From assembly GCA_035690425.1 (NCBI GenBank), contig DASSKO010000145.1, positions 1 through 11,250 of the forward strand: a stretch of DNA of 11,250 bases, in the 5' to 3' direction. The DNA comes from DASSKO01 sp035690425 (GTDB lineage Bacteria; Actinomycetota; Actinomycetes; Propionibacteriales; Nocardioidaceae). Below are positions 6,295 through 11,250 of the stretch, piece by piece (positions within the stretch are counted from its first letter, which is position 1; each line of letters opens with the position of its first letter). Position numbers and translations under genes: made by a program. Under the pieces are notes generated by a model. The model was given only the letters and a program-made list of their open reading frames with translations. It made no database searches and was not told the origin of the DNA.

Positions 6295-6717
6295 CTACGG
6301 ACGCTCCGCTCGCTCCAGCCACGCGGCCGCCTGCCGCTTCGAGGCCCGCGACAGCCAGGCGTCCTCGATGACCTCGGCGAGCTCCTCCCGGCTGATCTCG
6401 TGGAGCCGGCTCGCCCGCACCAGCACCGACGAATGCCCGTTGAAGTGAGGCGTCGTGAAGAACGGCAGCGCCGGATCCTGCACCAGCGCCTGCTTGTCGT
6501 CGTCCGAGCCGACCCAGATGACGATGACGTCGTCGTACCTCTCGCCGGTCTCGGGATCGAGCGCGTCGGGCCGGGGGTTCCGGAAGAAGACGAACGACCT
6601 GCGGCTCACCTGGTAGATGCGTCGTCCCCCCGAGCCGCCCTCGATCGTGACGCCGGGCAGCGCCAGGGCCAGCTCGTGGACGTCCTCGACGCGGGCTGCC
6701 CGCCGTCTCCCGGCCAC
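6295..6717 (-). CDS. YjbR/MmcQ-like protein
   Basis: A 140-residue protein of the MmcQ/YjbR fold, related to the CyaY-like superfamily and often described as DNA-binding, with no settled function. Visible hallmarks are EDVHELALALPGVTIE at residues 11-26, the central strand RRSFVFFRNP, a second strand DDVIVIWVG (62-70), the FFTTPHFNGHSSVLVRA segment (86-102) and the C-terminal helix EELAEVIEDAWLSRASKR (111-128). I choose the GTG at 6715-6717: it puts the conserved domain near the N-terminus, and TATCAT ends 6 nt upstream, suggesting leaderless expression. The longer frame starting at 6777 would overlap the divergent acyl-CoA dehydrogenase start and adds an atypical arginine-rich extension. Confidence 0.82.
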   Translation of the reverse strand: MAGRRRAARVEDVHELALALPGVTIEGGSGGRRIYQVSRRSFVFFRNPRPDALDPETGERYDDVIVIWVGSDDDKQALVQDPALPFFTTPHFNGHSSVLVRASRLHEISREELAEVIEDAWLSRASKRQAAAWLERAERP

Positions 6718-6775
6718 GGCAAGATGATAGGAACCGCGCCCGTACGTTCGAGGCCTGCGGTGAGACAGTGCAGTC

Positions 6776-8530
6776 ATGACGACGTACGACGCACCTCCGA
6801 GCCACCAGGCGACCGATCGCTCGCAGCGCTACGACACCGACCGCTACGCCGGTGCCATCGGTCTGAACTGGTATACCAGCGACCCGACGCTGCGCTTCAT
6901 CCTCGCCCAGCACATGTCGTCCGATGACCTCGCGTGGGCGGAGCCGAAGCTGTCGGCGTACGGCGCCGTCTGCGGCGATCTCATCGCGCGCAACGCGGAT
7001 GAGACCGACCGCCACCCGCCGCGCCTCGAGCGCTACGACCGGTGGGGTCACGACGTGAGCGAGGTGGTGCTGCCGGCGACGTTCGAGGCCAACCGTGACG
7101 CCGTCATCGCGCACAGCTTCTCCGGCAACGCGGTCCGCGCCGAGGCAGTCGCCGCGGGGATCGACCTGACGCTGCCGGGCGCGGCGTCGAGCTACCTGCT
7201 CGACCAGGCCGAGATCGGCATGATGTGCGCGCTCGGCACGGGCGGCGAGATGGTCTACCGGCTCGCCGAGCGCTACGCGCCCCCCGAGGTCCGCGCGATG
7301 CTCGACGAGATCGCCGGCCCGGGCGGCCTGATGGGTGAGACCGCGCAGTCGTTCACCGAACGCAGCGGTGGATCCGACCTCGGCGCGATCGAGACGACCG
7401 CAACCCCCGTCGGCGACGTGTGGGCGCTCAACGGCGTCAAGTGGTTCGTCTCCAACGCCAACGGCGGGGCGTGGGTCGTCATGGCGCGGCCCGAGGGTGC
7501 GCCAGACGGCGTGCGCGGGGTCGCGTCGTTCCTCGTGCTGCGGCAGCGTCGCGACGGCACGCCCAACGGCGTCCACATCCGCCGGCTGAAGGACAAGCTC
7601 GGCACCAGGGCGGTGCCGTCGGCGGAGGTCGAGTTCGCAGATGCCGAGGCGTTCCTGCTCGCCGACCCGCCCGGCGCGGGCCAGGCCAACGTCGGCGACG
7701 GCCGCGCGGTCTCGCGGCTCATGCAGCTCACCAACGCCGCCCGGCTCGGCATCGCGATGATGGGTCTCGGCTGCGCCCGCCGGGCTCTGGTCGAGTCGCT
7801 CTGCTACGCCCGGGCCCGCGAGGCGTTCGGCCGCCCGCTGACCGACCAGCCGCTCATGCGCCGCACCCTCGCCGACCTCCTCGTCGATGTCGAGGGCGCG
7901 CAGGCGCTGGTCTTCGACGCGCACGCCCGGCCGCTGCGGATGACCGCGCCGCTGGCCAAGCTGCGCGCGGCCCGGCTCGGCATCACCGCCGCCAGCACGG
8001 CGATCGAGGTACACGGTGGCAACGGCTACTGCGAGACGTGGCCGGTTGCCCGCATCCTGCGCGACGCCCAGGTCAACACGATCTGGGAGGGCGGCGACAA
8101 CATCCTCTGCCTCGACGTACGCCGCGCCATGGAGCGCGAGCAGGCCCACAAGCCGTTCCTCGACAACCTTCGCGACGCGATCGCGGCCGGCCCGGCCGAC
8201 GACCCGACCACCGGTCTGGTCGAGCAGCGGCTCGCCGACCTCGAGCGGGCACTCGACGGGCTGTCACGGCTCGACCCCGACGTGGGCGAGGCGCGGCTCT
8301 CCCCGCTCGCGCACCTGATGTGTGACGTCTACACGGGGGCTCTGCTGGTCGAGCAGGCCGGCCACGAGCGGCGTACGACCGGCACCGACCGCAAGGCCTT
8401 GGTCGCGCGGCTGTGGTGCGACCGGCACCTCGCCCCGCGCGACGCAGTCAGCGAGATCATCGACCCGCGCAACGACCTGGCCCGCTTCGACGAGCTGGTC
8501 GACGGGGCCTTCGTCGACGACCGCGGCTGA
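6776..8530 (+). CDS. AidB-like acyl-CoA dehydrogenase family flavoprotein
   Basis: A 584-residue FAD-dependent acyl-CoA dehydrogenase of the long AidB-like subgroup. The N-terminal helical domain is followed by the flavin/substrate loop GETAQSFTERSGGSDLGAIETTAT (187-210), the beta domain with GVKWFVSNANGGAWVVMARPEG, and the C-terminal four-helix bundle. AidB-type marks include RRLKDKLGTRAVPSAEVEF (269-287), ARAREAFGRPL (345-355), GGNGYCETWPVARILRDAQVNTIWEGGDNI (414-443) and LCLDVRRAM. Glu438 of IWEGG sits where the catalytic base of medium-chain enzymes lies. E. coli AidB binds DNA and is induced by alkylation damage; whether this protein shares that or oxidises a branched acyl-CoA cannot be told from sequence. 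The ATG at 6776 is the natural start, 58 nt from the divergent yjbR-like start, without a clear ribosome binding site (weak GGTGAG 11 nt upstream). Confidence 0.92.
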   Translation: MTTYDAPPSHQATDRSQRYDTDRYAGAIGLNWYTSDPTLRFILAQHMSSDDLAWAEPKLSAYGAVCGDLIARNADETDRHPPRLERYDRWGHDVSEVVLPATFEANRDAVIAHSFSGNAVRAEAVAAGIDLTLPGAASSYLLDQAEIGMMCALGTGGEMVYRLAERYAPPEVRAMLDEIAGPGGLMGETAQSFTERSGGSDLGAIETTATPVGDVWALNGVKWFVSNANGGAWVVMARPEGAPDGVRGVASFLVLRQRRDGTPNGVHIRRLKDKLGTRAVPSAEVEFADAEAFLLADPPGAGQANVGDGRAVSRLMQLTNAARLGIAMMGLGCARRALVESLCYARAREAFGRPLTDQPLMRRTLADLLVDVEGAQALVFDAHARPLRMTAPLAKLRAARLGITAASTAIEVHGGNGYCETWPVARILRDAQVNTIWEGGDNILCLDVRRAMEREQAHKPFLDNLRDAIAAGPADDPTTGLVEQRLADLERALDGLSRLDPDVGEARLSPLAHLMCDVYTGALLVEQAGHERRTTGTDRKALVARLWCDRHLAPRDAVSEIIDPRNDLARFDELVDGAFVDDRG

Positions 8531-8536
8531 CGCCGT

Positions 8537-8600
8537 CGTCTTCTGCCGCGGTGTGGGGCCTCTCAGAGATCGTTTGACCCCCACACGGCGGCAGAAGACG
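8537..8600. terminator. Large inverted repeat, probable bidirectional terminator
   Basis: Arms 8537-8558 and 8579-8600 are 22 nt each and pair at 21 of 22 positions (a single mismatch near the middle), around a 20-nt loop. The arm begins CGTCTTCTGCCGC and ends GTGTGGGG. It sits between the convergent acyl-CoA dehydrogenase (stop 8530) and regulator (stop 8636) genes, so it can serve both strands. Confidence 0.75.
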
Positions 8601-8635
8601 GTTCAACGAACCGCGGCGTACAGCCGGGACGGTAG

Positions 8636-9859
8636 CTACTGCTCCAGCCGGCGAGCGGTCAGCGCGGCGGCCAGGATCTGCAGCCCTCGCGTTGTCGACG
8701 TGTCCAGACCGGTGAGGTCGACGATCCGGCGCAGCCGGTAGTCGAGAGTGTTGGGGTGCACGTGCAGCGCCGCGGCTGTGCTGCGCCGGTCCTGGTCGTG
8801 CGCGAGGTAGGTCTCCAGCGTCACGAGCAGATCGGGGTTGCCGGCCAGCGGCTCCAACGCGGCCGACAGCAGCGGCAGCGCGTCGGACTCCCGCGTGAGC
8901 TGGTACTCCACGAGCACGTCGTCGAGGCGGTAGGCGCCCGGCGGCCGGCCCAGCCGCTGCACCAGGTCGAGCACGTCGCCGGCCTGGGCCATCGCCTCGG
9001 GAACGTCGGTGACGGTCTCGGCTGCCGCGCCCGCGATCGTCGCCGGTGACCCGGTCTCCGCGGTGATGTCCTCGGCCAGCACGTCGAGGTCGCCCGCCAC
9101 CTGCTCGAGACCGTCGACGTCCGCCGGCAGCAGGAACGACCCGCCACCCCCGTCGAGCAGGGCCAGCACCGGCACCCCGGCGTGCCGGTCGAGGCACTCC
9201 TGCAGCTGGCGCGCCCGCCGGTGCGCGCCGGCACCGGCCTCGTCGCCCTCGGTGGGGCCGCCGACGTCGAGGATCCCGACGACGTACGCCGGCGCCAGCC
9301 CGATCCCCAGCCGGCGGGCCAGGCCGTGGGCCGGCGCACCGACGAGCAGCGCCTGCGTCAGCGACCGCCGCGCGTCGAGCTCCTCGCCGTAGATCGCCTG
9401 CTGCTCGTCGAGGTAGGCCGTCGCGACCGCCCCGGTCACGTGGCGCAGGTAGCGCAGCACCGCGTCGGCCGCCGCCAGCAGCTCCTCGCGCTCGTCGCGG
9501 CGCGCGGCATCGACGAGCATCTCCCACGCCCGGTGCGCCCCGACGTGGTACGCCGACAGCACGGCCTCCAACGGCACCCGCTCCTCCGCCCGGCGCCGGG
9601 CCGCAGCGCGCGGGCCGGCGAGCTCCTCATCGGTCGGTGGCCGCTCCTCGCGCAGGCTGCGGAAGAAGATGTGCAGGTTGTCCTCGACACCCGCGGTGAG
9701 CTCGCCCTCGCGCTGCTCCTGCGGCAGCAGGTCGTAACGCGGGATCTCCTCGAGGAAGACCTCGATGAGGGCACGGGCCAGCTCGGGCACCCGCCGCTCC
9801 ACCCGCCGGTAGAGACCGGGTTCCTTCCGCGCCGTCACAGCCGCGCCCGCCCCCGCCAT
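8636..9859 (-). CDS. PucR/CdaR-type transcriptional regulator
   Basis: A 407-residue regulator of the PucR/CdaR group. Residues 15-150 form an all-helical sensor-like region of the RsbRD N-terminal type (YRRVERRVPELARALIEVFL, then AYHVGAHRAWEMLVDAAR). Residues about 165-310 form the GGDEF-like middle domain typical of these actinobacterial proteins, without a GGDEF catalytic motif. The C-terminal HTH_30 domain occupies about 345-400 (ETYLAHDQDRRSTAAALHVHPNTLDYRLRRI). Family members respond to metabolites and often control divergent or neighbouring catabolic genes. This one faces away from the quinone oxidoreductase gene 72 nt away. I keep the ATG at 9857-9859; CACAAT lies 7 nt upstream, and an alternative GTG seven codons in is possible. 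Ligand and target are unknown. Confidence 0.9.
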   Translation of the reverse strand: MAGAGAAVTARKEPGLYRRVERRVPELARALIEVFLEEIPRYDLLPQEQREGELTAGVEDNLHIFFRSLREERPPTDEELAGPRAAARRRAEERVPLEAVLSAYHVGAHRAWEMLVDAARRDEREELLAAADAVLRYLRHVTGAVATAYLDEQQAIYGEELDARRSLTQALLVGAPAHGLARRLGIGLAPAYVVGILDVGGPTEGDEAGAGAHRRARQLQECLDRHAGVPVLALLDGGGGSFLLPADVDGLEQVAGDLDVLAEDITAETGSPATIAGAAAETVTDVPEAMAQAGDVLDLVQRLGRPPGAYRLDDVLVEYQLTRESDALPLLSAALEPLAGNPDLLVTLETYLAHDQDRRSTAAALHVHPNTLDYRLRRIVDLTGLDTSTTRGLQILAAALTARRLEQ

Positions 9860-9867
9860 GAGCCGAA

Positions 9868-9883
9868 TTGTGCTCCGTCACAA
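9868..9883. promoter_or_regulatory. Palindrome in the regulator/oxidoreductase divergent gap, candidate operator
   Basis: TTGTGCTCCGTCACAA has perfect 5-bp arms (TTGTG/CACAA) around 6 nt. On the minus strand its left arm overlaps CACAAT, the likely -10 of the regulator gene, so a protein bound here would block the regulator promoter. The PucR-type protein itself is the simplest candidate ligand. Confidence 0.45.
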
Positions 9884-9918
9884 CGCTCCCGACCAGGGGG
9901 GTGCGGCGGCGATGTTCG

Positions 9919-9924
9919 TAGGCT
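9919..9924 (+). promoter_or_regulatory. Predicted -10 hexamer of the quinone oxidoreductase gene, leaderless
   Basis: TAGGCT ends 7 nt before the ATG at 9932, and no Shine-Dalgarno is present. No good -35 is visible at 17-18 nt, where the sequence is a G-run. The call rests on the recurring TANNNT spacing seen at other genes in this window. Confidence 0.4.
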
Positions 9925-9931
9925 CCGGACC

Positions 9932-10924
9932 ATGCACGCGATCACGCTGTCGGGCGCCGGCGGCCCGGAGGTCATGGAGTGGAACGTGGTCGGCGACCCG
10001 GTGCCGGCACCCGGCGAGGTGCTCGTCGACGTCGCCGCCAGTGCCGTCAACCGGGCCGACGTCATGCAGCGCATGGGCTTCTACCCGCCGCCGCGGGGCG
10101 CGTCCGAGCTGCTCGGCCTGGAGTGCAGCGGCCGCATCGCCGCCCTCGGCGACGGGGTGAGCGGTTGGACCGTCGGCGAGGAGGTGTGCGCGCTTCTCGC
10201 CGGCGGCGGTTACGCCGAGAAGGTCGCGGTCCCCGCCGGCCAGCTCCTGCCGGTGCCGGCCGGAGTCGACCTGGTCGACGCCGCCGGCCTGCCCGAGGTG
10301 GCCTGCACCGTGTGGTCCAACGTCTTCATGCTGGCCCGGCTGCAGCCCGGCGAGCGGTTCCTCGTGCACGGCGGCACCAGCGGCATCGGCACGTTCGCGA
10401 TCCAGCTCGCCAAGCAGCACGGCGCCCACGTGCTCACGACCGCCGGCAGCGACGACAAGTGCGCGCGCGCCCGTGAGCTCGGCGCCGACGTGGCGATCAA
10501 CTACCGCGAGGCGGACTTCGTCGACGTGGTGCGCGAGGAGACCGGCGGGCGCGGCGCCGACGTGATCCTCGACATCATGGGTGCGGCCTACCTGCCGCGC
10601 AACGTCGACGCCCTTGCCACGGGAGGCCGCATCGTCGTGATCGGCCTGCAGGGCGGGCGCAAGGGCGAGCTCGACCTCGGCCAGCTGCTCACGAAGCGGG
10701 GCGCGGTGCACGCCACGAGCCTGCGCGGCCGGCCGGTGGCGGAGAAGGCTGCGATCGTCGCCGAGGTGCGCGAACACGTGTGGCCGCTGGTCGCCTCGGG
10801 TGCCGTGCGGGCCGTCGTCGACCGGCGGGTGCCGATGCCCGACGCCGCTTTGGCGCACCGCCTCCTGGAGGAGAGCGGCCATGTAGGCAAGATCATTCTT
10901 TCGGTGGCGACGGTCGGGGCGTGA
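9932..10924 (+). CDS. NAD(P)H-quinone oxidoreductase, PIG3/zeta-crystallin type
   Basis: A 330-residue zinc-free medium-chain dehydrogenase/reductase similar to PIG3-type quinone oxidoreductases, which use NADPH to reduce quinones. The GroES-like catalytic domain (1-125) contains AVNRADVMQRMGFYPPPRGA (38-57) and LGLECSGRIAALGDGV; cysteine ligands for structural zinc are absent. The Rossmann domain carries the nucleotide-binding LVHGGTSGIGTFAIQLAK (144-161) and the later TAGSDDKCARARELGADVAINY segment. It ends with the family HVGKIIL strand. Length is normal and the gene appears intact. It diverges from the PucR-type regulator, suggesting control by it, and is followed 53 nt later by an acyl-CoA dehydrogenase on the same strand, possibly with a separate promoter. 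Confidence 0.95.
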   Translation: MHAITLSGAGGPEVMEWNVVGDPVPAPGEVLVDVAASAVNRADVMQRMGFYPPPRGASELLGLECSGRIAALGDGVSGWTVGEEVCALLAGGGYAEKVAVPAGQLLPVPAGVDLVDAAGLPEVACTVWSNVFMLARLQPGERFLVHGGTSGIGTFAIQLAKQHGAHVLTTAGSDDKCARARELGADVAINYREADFVDVVREETGGRGADVILDIMGAAYLPRNVDALATGGRIVVIGLQGGRKGELDLGQLLTKRGAVHATSLRGRPVAEKAAIVAEVREHVWPLVASGAVRAVVDRRVPMPDAALAHRLLEESGHVGKIILSVATVGA

Positions 10925-10942
10925 CGGCGTACGGTGCGGGAA

Positions 10943-10960
10943 GGTGACCCACGGGTAACC
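10943..10960. promoter_or_regulatory. 18-bp imperfect palindrome upstream of the acyl-CoA dehydrogenase start
   Basis: GGTGACCCACGGGTAACC has 8-bp arms with seven matching pairs around AC, lies 17 nt before the GTG start and partly precedes its ribosome binding site. Its size and place suit an operator for a dimeric (for example TetR-type) repressor of fatty-acid genes; that link is inference. Confidence 0.45.
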
Positions 10961-10977
10961 GAGCGAAGGAGCATGCC

Positions 10978-11250
10978 GTGAGCAGCAACGTGAGCGAGCG
11001 TGAGGCCCGGCAGGTCGCTGAGGCGGCTCGCGAGACCGAGTGGAAGCTCCCGTCGTTCGGCAAGGAGCTGTTCCTCGGCAACTTTCGGCTCGACCTGATC
11101 CATCCGCAGCCACGGCTGTCGCCCGACCAGATCGAGAAGGGCGAGCGGTTCCTCGGCGAGCTGCGGTCGTTCCTGGAGAACAAGGTCGACCCGCTGCAGA
11201 TCGAGCGCGATGCGAAGATCCCCGACGAGGTTGTCGAAGGCCTCAAGGAG
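10978..11250 (+). CDS. Acyl-CoA dehydrogenase, N-terminal part (3' end beyond window)
   Basis: The first 91 residues of a protein whose start, ARQVAEAARETEWKLPSFGK (10-29), then ELFLGNFRLDLIHPQP and the helical stretch to EVVEGLKE, matches from memory the N-terminus of long actinobacterial acyl-CoA dehydrogenases (FadE type), which catalyse the first step of beta-oxidation with FAD. The catalytic and flavin motifs lie beyond the window, so this rests on N-terminal resemblance alone. The GTG start at 10978 is fixed by AAGGAG (10966-10971) 6 nt upstream; the nearby ATG at 10973 runs into a stop at once. A palindrome lies just upstream and may regulate it. Confidence 0.75.
   Translation, partial: MSSNVSEREARQVAEAARETEWKLPSFGKELFLGNFRLDLIHPQPRLSPDQIEKGERFLGELRSFLENKVDPLQIERDAKIPDEVVEGLKE

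Noticed and set aside
4841..8149. A single 1102-codon open frame on the minus strand
   Set aside because: Only the part from 6049 down is coding (DUF222-HNH). The rest is antisense to the acyl-CoA dehydrogenase and out of frame with the yjbR-like gene, kept open by high GC.
9182..10924. Longer oxidoreductase frame starting inside the regulator gene
   Set aside because: The upstream part is antisense to the PucR-type gene; the family N-terminus begins at 9932.

Overview
The window comes from a very GC-rich actinobacterium. Evidence is the strong G/C bias at third codon positions, a DUF222/13E12-type HNH protein, and many start codons preceded by a TANNNT hexamer 6-7 nt upstream with no Shine-Dalgarno, the layout of leaderless actinobacterial genes. 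I cannot name the genus.

Positions 1 to about 4612 look like the right-hand end of an integrated conjugative or mobilizable element. On the minus strand are the N-terminal 302 codons of a MobF/TrwC-type relaxase (running off the left edge) and a small unrecognised protein (1126-1434). A 700-bp non-coding stretch with two kinds of direct repeat separates these from a rightward module: an excisionase-type helix-turn-helix protein (2138-2446), a toxin-antitoxin pair of VapBC type (2660-3312) with its own strong, apparently leaderless promoter, and a complete tyrosine integrase (3408-4565). The integrase ends 47 nt from the 3' end of a tRNA-Ser(UGA) gene (4613-4701, minus strand), the expected attachment site. 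The other element end, the rest of the relaxase and any transfer or replication genes lie left of position 1.

From 4702 rightward the DNA reads as host chromosome. It holds a DUF222-HNH endonuclease-like protein (minus), a YjbR/MmcQ-like protein (minus), an AidB-like acyl-CoA dehydrogenase (plus), a PucR/CdaR-type regulator (minus), a PIG3-type quinone oxidoreductase (plus) and the start of a second acyl-CoA dehydrogenase (plus, running off the right edge). The acyl-CoA dehydrogenase and the regulator converge on a large inverted repeat that is probably a two-way terminator. The regulator and the oxidoreductase diverge from a 72-nt gap holding a TTGTG-N6-CACAA palindrome, a plausible operator.

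In the element, integrase and excisionase would control integration and excision at tRNA-Ser, the relaxase would start DNA transfer, and the toxin-antitoxin pair, placed between xis and int, would penalise loss of the element. On the chromosomal side the clearest theme is flavin- and NADPH-dependent redox and acyl-CoA metabolism beside a regulator of a family that often senses metabolites.
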